From CAZUSC01 sp964622915 (GTDB lineage Bacteria > Patescibacteriota > Andersenbacteria > UBA10190), in contig CAZUSC010000040.1 in the NCBI GenBank assembly GCA_964622915.1, positions 1-13,937 on the forward strand: a stretch of 13,937 nucleotides of DNA, given 5' to 3'. This document shows, piece by piece, positions 1-6,178 of this stretch. The notes under the pieces were generated by a model. That model was not told where the DNA came from. It did no database searches and saw only the letters and a list, made by a program, of their open reading frames with translations. The translations under genes were made by a program, and so were the position numbers. Position 1 is the first letter of the stretch. Each line of letters begins with the position of its first letter.

Positions 1-1716
1 CTTTGTTTCAGCAATGGCTCGCTGCATTGAACCGGTCACTCGGTCGGCATACATAATAACTTGTCCATCAATGTGGCGGGCGGCGCGACCCATGGTTTGT
101 ATTAGTGATGTTTCTGAGCGCAAATAGCCTTCTTTGTCGGCATCCATTATGGCCACCAGCGATACTTCCGGTAAATCAAGACCCTCCCGCAGCAGATTGA
201 TTCCTACCAATACGTCGTAATCCCCTTGCCGCAACCGGCGCAGAATATTAAGACGTTCAATGGTATCAATGTCGGAGTGAATGTAGGCCGACTTTACTCC
301 CATTTCCCGCAAATAGCCGGCCAAGTCCTCGGCCATGCGTTTAGTCAAAGTGGTAACCAGCACCCGCTGCTTATTTTTTGTGCGCTCCTGAATATGGTCG
401 ATTACATCATCGACCTGATGGGCGGTGGGTTGAATAGTGATGGGCGGGTCGAGCAGGCCGGTGGGCCGCACAATCTGCTCGGCCAAGTTTTGGCTAGTGT
501 TTTTTTCGTAGTCGGCTGGGGTGGCGGAAGCAAAAATTGTTTGGCCGATTCGCTGCTCGAATTCATGAAACTTTAGGGGGCGGTTGTCCTTAGCGCTGGG
601 CAGGCGAAAACCGTGCTCAATTAAACTGTCTTTTCTGGCCGCGTCGCCGCCGTGCATCGCTCCCACTTGCGGAATGGTCATGTGCGACTCATCAATAAAA
701 GTTAGGAAGCCTTGAGGGCCGAAGCGATAAATAAAATAATCCATTAGGGTCGCCGGCGGCTCGCCCGGTGCCCGGCCATCAAGATGCCGCGAATAGTTTT
801 CCACGCCGGAGACATAACCAACTTGCTCCATCATTTCCAGGTCATACGTAGTGCGTTGCTGCAAACGCTGCGCTTCCACTTCTTTGCCCCGGCCCTTTAG
901 CTGGCTAACTCGCTCCGCTAATTCACGGCGGATTGAATCAAGGGCGTGCCGCTGTTTGGCGGGGGTGGTGATAAAAAAAGTAGCGGGAAAAACAGCCGCT
1001 TGCACTGGCGTGCCTAATTTCTGTCCGGTCAGACTATCCAGGTATGTAAGCTTATCAATATTTGGACCAAAAAACTCTACGCGCAGCAACCTGTCTTCGC
1101 CCGCCGGAAAAATATCAACCACATCGCCGCGCACGCGATAGTGCCCGCGCGTAAGTTCAATATCGTTCCGGTTATATTGTAATTGGGTAAGGTGGGCCAG
1201 CAGTTGTCGCCGGGTGAGCGGCTGATTAATTGCTAAGAGCAGGCGTGATTCTAAATAATCAGCTGGTGAGCCAATGCCGTAGATGCAGGAAACTGAAGCC
1301 ACTACTATTACATCTTGGCGCGAGAGCACCGCCTCCATCGCGGAGTGGCGCAGCCGGTCGATTTCTTCGTTAATGCTGGAGTCCTTCGAGATGTAGGTGT
1401 CCGTGCGCGGGATATATGCTTCCGGCTGGTAATAGTCGTAATAGGAAACAAAATATTCTACGGCATTGTTAGGGAAAAACTCTTTAAACTCTTCCGTTAA
1501 TTGGGCCGCTAAAGTCTTATTGTGACTAATCACCAGCGCTGGTTTTTGGACATTTTCAATAACTCTAGCTAACGAAAATGTCTTACCGCTGCCGGTTACA
1601 CCGAGTAAAGTTTGTTTTTTCAGTCCCTTCTCAATACCATCTGACAACTTCTTAATGGCCTGCGACTGATCCCCGGCGGGCTTAAAGGGAGCTTTTAATT
1701 CAAATTTGGCTGACAC
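1..1716 (-). CDS. uvrB: UvrABC excision nuclease subunit B (3' end cut by window edge)
   Basis: UvrB is the DNA-damage-verifying helicase-like subunit of nucleotide excision repair. It is loaded by UvrA and recruits UvrC. The 572 visible codons read without interruption. The Walker A motif GVTGSGKT is near residues 39-46. It is followed by the beta-hairpin region YYDYYQPEAYIPRTDTYI, which clamps DNA, then the motif II sequence TFIDESH, and near the visible end the motif VI sequence QTMGRAARHIDGQ. Compared with about 670 aa for E. coli UvrB, roughly 100 residues are missing off the window, including the UVR domain that contacts UvrC. The start is GTG at 1714-1716: an in-frame stop lies four codons upstream, and the two nearby ATGs are out of frame. 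No convincing Shine-Dalgarno sequence precedes it. The gene is transcribed divergently from the rest of the window. Identification is firm. Confidence 0.97.
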   Translation of the reverse strand, partial: MSAKFELKAPFKPAGDQSQAIKKLSDGIEKGLKKQTLLGVTGSGKTFSLARVIENVQKPALVISHNKTLAAQLTEEFKEFFPNNAVEYFVSYYDYYQPEAYIPRTDTYISKDSSINEEIDRLRHSAMEAVLSRQDVIVVASVSCIYGIGSPADYLESRLLLAINQPLTRRQLLAHLTQLQYNRNDIELTRGHYRVRGDVVDIFPAGEDRLLRVEFFGPNIDKLTYLDSLTGQKLGTPVQAAVFPATFFITTPAKQRHALDSIRRELAERVSQLKGRGKEVEAQRLQQRTTYDLEMMEQVGYVSGVENYSRHLDGRAPGEPPATLMDYFIYRFGPQGFLTFIDESHMTIPQVGAMHGGDAARKDSLIEHGFRLPSAKDNRPLKFHEFEQRIGQTIFASATPADYEKNTSQNLAEQIVRPTGLLDPPITIQPTAHQVDDVIDHIQERTKNKQRVLVTTLTKRMAEDLAGYLREMGVKSAYIHSDIDTIERLNILRRLRQGDYDVLVGINLLREGLDLPEVSLVAIMDADKEGYLRSETSLIQTMGRAARHIDGQVIMYADRVTGSMQRAIAETK

Positions 1717-1737
1717 ATCCGCATCTTAACGTTTTTT

Positions 1738-1926
1738 GTTCGCCTGGCCAAGCTCTTAACTGACTTTGATGAGTTTCTGGCTACGGGGTGGCGTTACCAT
1801 ATAAAAGTCATCACCCATAGGTCAAGATTGTCTACCAAAGAGCATCGATCGTTTATAGTAGACGAGGCTGACTATGCTCGTTCTCTGGCAGATATACAGC
1901 GCCAACTGATTGATTATGATGCCTAG
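1738..1926 (+). pseudogene. Possible gene remnant: open frame with no usable start
   Basis: This frame reads about 62 codons to a TAG at 1924-1926 and looks protein-like (for example GWRYHIKVITHRSR, then FIVDEADYARSLADIQRQL). It has no ATG or GTG. Open reading continues upstream only to a TGA at 1711-1713, inside the uvrB start. It overlaps the candidate uvrB promoter. It could be the 3' stump of a gene lost by deletion. It could equally be chance, since an open stretch of this length arises fairly easily in random sequence. I do not recognise the family. Confidence 0.22.
1798..1825 (-). promoter_or_regulatory. Candidate sigma70-type promoter for uvrB
   Basis: On the minus strand a TTGACC -35-like box (1820-1825) is separated by 16 bases from a TATATG -10-like box (1798-1803). 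Transcription would begin near 1790, giving a leader of about 75 bases before the uvrB GTG. The boxes match the consensus at 5/6 and 4/6 positions. The placement fits, but it is a prediction only. Confidence 0.4.
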
Positions 1927-1954
1927 AGATCGTATTACAGCCATTCAAACGCTA

Positions 1955-2008
1955 ATCGTTTGACTTTTGACTTATCGTTTGACTTGACTTTTACGTTGGA
2001 CAAGACTT
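1955..2008 (+). repeat. GACTT-rich direct repeats upstream of a strong promoter
   Basis: The 12-mer ATCGTTTGACTT occurs perfectly twice, at 1955-1966 and 1974-1985, with starts 19 bases apart. GACTT occurs five times between 1962 and 2008. The array ends a few bases before the -35 box of the promoter at 2013. The position suits an activator or repressor binding array, or an upstream element. No known operator was recognised. Confidence 0.6.
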
Positions 2009-2012
2009 AAAA

Positions 2013-2041
2013 TTGACAATATAGGACAAGTAATATATTAT
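2013..2041 (+). promoter_or_regulatory. Strong sigma70-type promoter
   Basis: A perfect TTGACA (2013-2018) is followed after 17 bases by TATTAT (2036-2041), which matches TATAAT at 5 of 6 positions. Transcription would start near 2048, leaving a leader of about 105 bases before the ATG at 2153. This is the best promoter match seen in the window. Confidence 0.72.
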
Positions 2042-2084
2042 ATTTAGTCCTAGCTTTTTTGGCTGGGGTTATTAGTTCTTGTGC

Positions 2085-2128
2085 AAACTAGATATGTGCT
2101 GCGTAGGCACTTTAGCGCTAGTTTTTCA
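2085..2128 (+). promoter_or_regulatory. Leader hairpin upstream of the small alpha/beta protein gene
   Basis: AAACTAG (2085-2091) pairs perfectly with CTAGTTT (2118-2124). Nested inside, GTGC (2096-2099) pairs with GCAC (2107-2110). A short T run follows at 2121-2126. The hairpin lies in the predicted 5' leader, 25 bases before the start codon. It could act as an attenuator, an RNA-stability element or a protein-binding site. The T run is too short for a confident terminator call. Confidence 0.5.
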
Positions 2129-2152
2129 CTGGCAACGAAAGGTAACACTGTA

Positions 2153-2494
2153 ATGAAAAAGTTGGTTGTACTGTGCTCACCAGATGAAGACCTCGCTGCT
2201 CAACTTGGGAGACATCTAATGGGGTTTGCAGTCAAGCACAACAAAACTCCAGGTGCAATCACTGTCGACGGCGAGCTGGCAGATTGTGTTGTCGTCGATA
2301 CTGGTCTCGCAAACGCTGAAATTATGCTGGAAAATGCACGAGCCGCCGGTGTAAGGCGCATCAGTATTGTGAGCGACCTACAAGAGCGCTACGAGCGGCT
2401 TGCTCAAGGCGATCATGACTCGTTCCAGCGTCGTGTACTGGAAAGCGAAATTCTTGCAGCGCGGATCGCACCTCCAGCATCGGCGGTACGTTGA
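2153..2494 (+). CDS. Hypothetical small alpha/beta protein (113 aa)
   Basis: I do not recognise this family. The ATG at 2153 is preferred because GAAAGG (2137-2142) lies at normal Shine-Dalgarno distance. An in-frame GTG at 2081 lies next to the leader hairpin and would add an unlikely basic extension. The sequence alternates predicted strands and helices: KKLVVLCS, a helix starting DEDLAAQLGRHL, ITVDG, DCVVVDTG, a helix NAEIMLENARAAGV, RISIVSD, then a charged C-terminal helix. This pattern, with acidic residues after strand 1 and an aspartate at the end of strand 3, loosely recalls a response-regulator receiver fold, but that is inference only. There is no signal peptide or membrane segment. 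It stands alone between its own promoter and a terminator, so it is probably monocistronic and well expressed. Confidence 0.7.
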   Translation: MKKLVVLCSPDEDLAAQLGRHLMGFAVKHNKTPGAITVDGELADCVVVDTGLANAEIMLENARAAGVRRISIVSDLQERYERLAQGDHDSFQRRVLESEILAARIAPPASAVR

Positions 2495-2531
2495 CAGCAT
2501 AACGTTCTCGCCTATAGAGTTTTTTCCACAT

Positions 2532-2566
2532 GCTCCCCTAGCTAACATGCGAAAGGGAGTTTTTTT
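2532..2566 (+). terminator. Weak intrinsic terminator after the small alpha/beta gene
   Basis: CTCCC (2533-2537) pairs with GGGAG (2555-2559), and a G-T pair can extend the stem. The loop is about 17 bases and a run of seven T follows (2560-2566). The stem is short but GC-rich and the T run is good. It lies about 40 bases after the stop codon. Confidence 0.5.
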
Positions 2567-2623
2567 ATAAAACTGTTGTGGCGTAAAAGAGGTTCAAGGT
2601 TTTGTTCGTGTTTCCAAGTTTGC

Positions 2624-2654
2624 TTTACGCTTTTAGGTTTACAATTTACGCTTT
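2624..2654 (+). promoter_or_regulatory. Direct repeat pair and -10-like box upstream of ruvA
   Basis: TTTACGCTTT occurs perfectly twice (2624-2633 and 2645-2654), with starts 21 bases apart, about two helical turns. An inverted partial copy, GCGTAAA, lies at 2581-2587. Between the repeats sits TACAAT (2640-2645), a 5/6 match to a -10 box. The -35 region is poor. The arrangement could be an operator over a ruvA-cluster promoter. No LexA-like box was recognised. Confidence 0.35.
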
Positions 2655-2656
2655 CA

Positions 2657-2707
2657 CTATGCCCAGTAACAATTTTTGGAAATTGGAAATTAGTAATTGG
2701 AAATTGA
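2657..2707 (+). repeat. Composite intergenic repeat, copy 1 (17-mer plus four heptads)
   Basis: CTATGCCCAGTAACAAT (2657-2673) is followed by a T run and four 7-base units: AAATTGG, AAATTAG, TAATTGG and AAATTGA (2680-2707). The unit ends ten bases before the ruvA start. The same composite, with one base changed in the 17-mer, lies just after ruvA. The 17-mer also begins the GIY-YIG gene far downstream. Confidence 0.8.
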
Positions 2708-2716
2708 TTTAAAGGT

Positions 2717-3283
2717 ATGATTGCGCGTTTAACGGGAACAGTTATTGATCAGGAAGCCAATGCCCTTATTATTGATGTGCAGGGAGTTGGTTATCGGGTG
2801 ATTGTCGGCAAAAAACTTTTCCGTCAAGGAAAGATTGGCGAGACGATGACTTTTCGCATCCATTACCATATTACGGATGACAAACGGGAGTTGTATGGTT
2901 TTGCTGAAGTACTGGAACAGCAATATTTTGAATTATTGCTAACAGTGCCATCTATTGGCGCTAAGACCGCTCGCAATATTTTAGATGTGGCTGATACGTC
3001 AGTTTTAGAGCAAGCGGTAGCGCAAGAAGATATAACTCTACTAACAAAAGTTTCCGGCGTTGGTAAGCGAACAGCCGAGAGAATTATTGTTGAACTAAAA
3101 GAAAAGATTGCGGCACCAAGTATTTTGAAGGCGGGCGGTAGTCTGCAGCACGATACGATCGAAGCCCTGGTCAGCATCGGCTTTACGCCCAATCAAGCGC
3201 GCAGCGCGGCAGGCAAATTACCCAGTGATGTTAAGACAGTGGCGGACGCCATTAAGTTGGCGCTTAAAGCCACAGCGCACTAA
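2717..3283 (+). CDS. ruvA: Holliday junction branch migration protein RuvA
   Basis: RuvA binds four-way junctions as a tetramer and directs the RuvB motor during recombination. At 188 aa it is close to the 203 aa of E. coli RuvA. Residues 1 to about 64 form the OB-fold domain and begin MIARLTGTVID, a typical RuvA start that fixes the ATG. Two helix-hairpin-helix motifs follow, visible as VPSIGAKTARNIL and VSGVGKRTAERII. The last 45 or so residues (EALVSIGFTPNQARSA) match domain III, which contacts RuvB. No ruvB or ruvC lies in the window. The bases before the ATG read AAAGGT, so the purine run sits only one base from the start, too close for a normal ribosome-binding site. The gene heads a plus-strand cluster and is flanked on both sides by copies of the composite intergenic repeat. 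Confidence 0.96.
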   Translation: MIARLTGTVIDQEANALIIDVQGVGYRVIVGKKLFRQGKIGETMTFRIHYHITDDKRELYGFAEVLEQQYFELLLTVPSIGAKTARNILDVADTSVLEQAVAQEDITLLTKVSGVGKRTAERIIVELKEKIAAPSILKAGGSLQHDTIEALVSIGFTPNQARSAAGKLPSDVKTVADAIKLALKATAH

Positions 3284-3334
3284 CTATGCCCAGTGACAAT
3301 TTTGGGAAATTAGAAATTAGAAATTAGAAATTAT
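3284..3334 (+). repeat. Composite intergenic repeat, copy 2
   Basis: CTATGCCCAGTGACAAT (3284-3300) differs from copy 1 at one base. After TTTTGGG come four heptads, AAATTAG three times and then AAATTAT (3307-3334). It begins right after the ruvA stop codon and fills almost the whole gap to the next gene. Confidence 0.85.
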
Positions 3335-3343
3335 CCTGAAGGT

Positions 3344-4354
3344 ATGCACATACGGCAAGCAACGGACCAGGACCGCGTGGCCTGGAATGAATTGGTGACG
3401 GCCAGTCCCAGCAATTCTTTTTTGCAGACCTGGCAGTGGGGGGAAGTTCAGCGATTCTTAAAAATCAAGTTTTGGCGTTTGATTTTGGAAGATGAGGGAA
3501 AGATTAAGTCGGTTGCTTTAGTAATCCGCCGTGATTTGCCGCTGGGGCGTTCCTGGCTTTACGTGCCGCGCGGGCCAATTTTTTCACCTGGGTCGATAAA
3601 TATTAGAGAGTGGGAGGCTTGGCAGCCATATTGGCAGCAGTTAGCTGGAGAAGAGTCCGCTTTGTTTGTGCGGATTGATCCGGCGCTGCCGGTGATTGAT
3701 TTACCCGCTGGCTGGCAGAAAGCGGAGCGAGAAGTGCAGCCGCGCCATAGCTTAATTTTGGATTTAACTCCCAGCCAGGAAGAATTACTGGCAGGTTTGA
3801 AATCTAAAACTCGCTACAATATTCGCTTGGCCGAACGCAAAGGAGTTAAGGTGCGTTTTTCCCAAAGTCCCGCCGATGTAGAAGCATTTATTGCTTTATC
3901 TCGATCAGTCACGGAGCGCTCCAGGTTTCGTTATCACCCGCCGCAGTATTATCGGGCCATCTTGGGTCAACTGGGATCAGACAATATGGCGGAAATTGCC
4001 ATTGCCGAACACGCCGGAGATGTACTAGCTGCTCATATAATGATTTATAACGAGGCAGTAGCCACCTATGCGCATGGTGCCAGTACTCCCCAGAAAAAGG
4101 AGTTGATGGCTCCTACTTATTTATATTGGCAAACAATTAAACGGGCGCGCGAGCGGGGATGCCGGACGTACGATTTTTTTGGCGTCGCACCTGCCGACGC
4201 TGGCTCCGATCATCCCTGGAGCGGGATTAGTCGGTTGAAGTTAAGTTTCGGCGGGCAGCGGCAAGATTATGTTGGTGCCTATGACTTTGTAGTTGACTCG
4301 GCCTTCTACCAACTCTTTAATATAGCGCGGCGAGCTAAGGGACTATTTCATTAA
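3344..4354 (+). CDS. FemAB/FemX-family peptidoglycan aminoacyltransferase
   Basis: FemAB-family enzymes transfer amino acids from aminoacyl-tRNA to the peptide stem of lipid II or related precursors, building the interpeptide bridge in the cytoplasm. The 336 aa length matches single-chain FemX-type members without the long coiled-coil arm of FemA. The N-terminal half carries SFLQTWQWGEVQRF, a typical family opening. The second GNAT-like half has the signature KSKTRYNIRLAERKGV (residues about 153-168), and later PTYLYWQTIKRARERGCRTYDFFG, where substrate-binding residues of this fold lie. It starts MHIRQATDQDRVAWNELV, as is usual for the family. GAAGG lies only one base from the ATG. The next gene is a Mur ligase six bases downstream, which supports a cell-wall role. 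The amino acid transferred cannot be told from sequence. Confidence 0.85.
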   Translation: MHIRQATDQDRVAWNELVTASPSNSFLQTWQWGEVQRFLKIKFWRLILEDEGKIKSVALVIRRDLPLGRSWLYVPRGPIFSPGSINIREWEAWQPYWQQLAGEESALFVRIDPALPVIDLPAGWQKAEREVQPRHSLILDLTPSQEELLAGLKSKTRYNIRLAERKGVKVRFSQSPADVEAFIALSRSVTERSRFRYHPPQYYRAILGQLGSDNMAEIAIAEHAGDVLAAHIMIYNEAVATYAHGASTPQKKELMAPTYLYWQTIKRARERGCRTYDFFGVAPADAGSDHPWSGISRLKLSFGGQRQDYVGAYDFVVDSAFYQLFNIARRAKGLFH

Positions 4355-4360
4355 AAGTCT

Positions 4361-5545
4361 ATGCAGCAGTGGTGGCAGCAAATAAAAAACGTATATCACT
4401 TTTGCCAAGCGCACGCCTGGCGAGGGTTATATGGGCGGCCGGATAGGCACCTCACCCTTTACGGCGTCACGGGCACAAACGGCAAGACCACCACCTGTTA
4501 TTTATTGGCTAGTATTTTGTCGCAGCACTTAGGACAGGAGCGAGTGGGTATGCTGACGACCGTCGCGCTGCGGGTGGGTCAACGCCAGGTAATCAACAAA
4601 ACTAAATTAACCACATTGCCCAGCCAGCGCGTCTATCGTTATTTAAAGGCCATGAACGCCGCTGGGGTTACTGATGCAGTGATCGAAATGACTTCCCATG
4701 CTTTGGATCAACACCGCTTGGCAGGGCTGACTTTGGCCGGCGCCATAATATTAAACGTCGAAAGAGAACATTTAGATTACCACCAGACGATGGAGAAATA
4801 TGCACTGGCGAAAGAGCGCATCCTGCATTATTTGCCCGCTGGCGCTCCGCTAGTTGGCAAAGAAGACGATAAATACGTCGCGGGTATTTTGGAGCGAGCC
4901 CGGCAGCGTGGCCTGTCCATCCATCCGTTTACGGCCGAGCAAGCCCGCCAGGTAGTGACCGCTTTAAGCGGAACTTTTAACAAAGAGAATGCTTTGGCGG
5001 CGAGCCTGCTTGCGCGGGCACTAAAAATTCCGGAGCACTCCATTCAGGCTGGCGTGGGCGCCGTGACCGCAGTACCTGGTCGAATGCAGTGGATTAATAA
5101 TGATAAAGGCTTTCGCATTCTGATCGATTACGCCGTTACTCCCGCTGCCTTACGGCGAGTTTATCAAGAAGTGCGGCCATTAACGGTCGGTAGAATCCTA
5201 GGCGTGCTGGGGGCGGCGGGGTTACGCGATCGGGGTAAGCGCCCGCTAATGGCGCGCGCAGTAGCTGGGCAGGCCGACCTATTAGTCATTACCAGAGAAG
5301 ACCCCTGGACCGAAAGCGAGCAGCAAATTTTTTCGGATTTAGAAGAAGGTTTAAAAGAAACGACAATTCATTGGCGTAGAATTACTGACCGCAAGGAAGC
5401 GATTCAGTATCTCCTACGGGAGGCCAAACCCGGTGACACAGTCGTGATTACCGGCAAGGGTGCCGAGGTCGGCATGGGCATTGGTAAAAAAATCATTCCC
5501 TGGAATGATGCCAAGGTGGTGGAGGAAATTTTACGGGAGCTATGA
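4361..5545 (+). CDS. MurE-like Mur ligase lacking the N-terminal domain
   Basis: This is a Mur-family amide ligase, closest in motifs to MurE, which adds the third residue to UDP-MurNAc-dipeptide using ATP. The P-loop GVTGTNGKTTT spans residues 35-45. SHALDQ (113-118) and EHLDYH (137-142) match the MurE magnesium and substrate regions. K152 fits the carbamylated lysine. GTFNKEN, PGRM (240-243) and DRGKRPLM (291-298) follow the MurE order. At 394 aa it is about 100 residues shorter than E. coli MurE and starts almost at the ATPase domain, so the N-terminal UDP-binding domain is missing. Three signature positions deviate: DYAVTP where YAHTP is usual, EDPW where DNPR marks diaminopimelate enzymes, and GKGAE where GKGHE is usual. 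The substrate is therefore uncertain and another Mur-like role is possible. It follows the FemAB gene by six bases and overlaps the next gene by four. Confidence 0.82.
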   Translation: MQQWWQQIKNVYHFCQAHAWRGLYGRPDRHLTLYGVTGTNGKTTTCYLLASILSQHLGQERVGMLTTVALRVGQRQVINKTKLTTLPSQRVYRYLKAMNAAGVTDAVIEMTSHALDQHRLAGLTLAGAIILNVEREHLDYHQTMEKYALAKERILHYLPAGAPLVGKEDDKYVAGILERARQRGLSIHPFTAEQARQVVTALSGTFNKENALAASLLARALKIPEHSIQAGVGAVTAVPGRMQWINNDKGFRILIDYAVTPAALRRVYQEVRPLTVGRILGVLGAAGLRDRGKRPLMARAVAGQADLLVITREDPWTESEQQIFSDLEEGLKETTIHWRRITDRKEAIQYLLREAKPGDTVVITGKGAEVGMGIGKKIIPWNDAKVVEEILREL

Positions 5546-5904
5546 AATATTTATTAATCATTAATACCGCCGGCAGCAAGACCGAGCTGGCTATTGGCGA
5601 CGAAAAAAATATTTTAGTTCAGCGTACGGGGCCAGCTGACCCCCAGGCAAGCCGGCTTTTACTACAGAGACTTGATCAACTATTCCAAGAAATAGGTATC
5701 AATCTAACCGACATAAAGCGGGTGGCAGTCTGCCATGGGCCGGGCGGGTATTCTCAGTTGCGGGCAGGCATTGTTACCGGCGCTCTTTTAAGCTTTGCTT
5801 TAGGCACCCACTTAGTGGGCGTACCGGATGTGTCTTTAATAGAGATATTAAAGACGGCTTGGCAGATAAATCCGCAGGAAATAGTTAAACCACAATATAC
5901 CTAA
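5542..5904 (+). CDS. tsaB: TsaB-like protein, short form
   Basis: TsaB is the scaffold partner of TsaD in making N6-threonylcarbamoyladenosine at position 37 of ANN-decoding tRNAs. The 120 residues match the N-terminal half of TsaB: an ASKHA-fold opening LLIINTAGSKTELAIGD and the conserved segment GPGGYSQLRAGIVTGALLSF, then GTHLVGVPDVSLIEIL. Full-length bacterial TsaB is about 230 aa, so the C-terminal half is absent. The end is a clean TAA with no second-half coding seen in the next 280 bases, which suggests a true short form rather than a fresh frameshift. The first strand has N where many homologues have D. The ATG overlaps the Mur ligase stop (ATGA), which implies translational coupling, and GGGAG lies just upstream. 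No tsaD, tsaC or tsaE is in the window. Confidence 0.8.
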   Translation: MKYLLIINTAGSKTELAIGDEKNILVQRTGPADPQASRLLLQRLDQLFQEIGINLTDIKRVAVCHGPGGYSQLRAGIVTGALLSFALGTHLVGVPDVSLIEILKTAWQINPQEIVKPQYT

Positions 5905-5950
5905 TTTAGCAATGTTAGGGGGAGCCTGTGCAAAACTCTGCCCAGCGTCC

Positions 5951-5979
5951 TTGACAAGGAAATGGGACTAACGTAGACT
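5951..5979 (+). promoter_or_regulatory. Candidate rpoB promoter inside the leader region
   Basis: TTGACA (5951-5956) is followed after 17 bases by TAGACT (5974-5979), a 4/6 -10 match. Transcription would start near 5986, giving a leader of about 200 bases that still contains the antiterminator and terminator but not the 5' strand of the closing helix. The TTGACA also lies in the small hairpin CCTTGACAAGG, so it may be coincidental. Confidence 0.4.
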
Positions 5980-6126
5980 GCCATTCATCGTCTTTGACGA
6001 TCAAGAACTGTGTGCATCAACACAATACTAGAGCATGGTACGCGCGCGGAGCATTGATTTAAGCTCTGAAGAAGGATATTTATCTTCGTGCAAACTGTGG
6101 CTCCCCTATTTTAGTAAGCCATTTTC

Positions 6127-6178
6127 CCGCAGCTGTCTTAAGTCGGTGAGGCATTGCTGTGGCTATTATTTTTTTTAT
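6127..6178 (+). terminator. Intrinsic terminator or attenuator hairpin directly before rpoB
   Basis: CCGCAGC (6127-6133) pairs with GCTGTGG (6156-6162), with one G-T pair. Stacked inside, TGTCTT (6134-6139) pairs with GAGGCA (6148-6153), with T-G wobbles. A two-base bulge separates the helices. A T-rich tail with eight consecutive T (6170-6177 region) follows. It ends about ten bases before the rpoB ATG, so it must be read through or prevented for rpoBC expression from any promoter upstream of it. Confidence 0.68.

Noticed and set aside
226..1141. Plus-strand open frames opposite uvrB (226-576 and 851-1141)
   Set aside because: The minus strand encodes conserved UvrB motifs throughout. The opposing frames show no protein family features.
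2081..2152. Upstream GTG as the start of the 2153 gene
   Set aside because: It lies at the edge of the leader hairpin with no ribosome-binding site. The ATG at 2153 has a correctly spaced GAAAGG.
2502..2526. Hairpin CTC..GAG followed by a T run as a terminator
   Set aside because: The stem is only three pairs. The hairpin at 2532-2566 is a better candidate.
2673..2707. Heptad arrays as a CRISPR
   Set aside because: The units are 7 bases with no spacers, and no cas gene is nearby.
6031..6052. Resemblance of GGTACGCGCG to the T-box sequence of tRNA-sensing leaders
   Set aside because: The match is partial, no Stem I specifier region was found, and rpoB is not an aminoacyl-tRNA synthetase or amino acid gene.
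5914..6118. Possible RNase P RNA, tmRNA, SRP RNA or 6S RNA
   Set aside because: The conserved core motifs of RNase P, tmRNA and SRP RNA are absent. The multi-hairpin layout does not give the long rod with central bubble of 6S RNA, although 6S cannot be fully excluded by eye.
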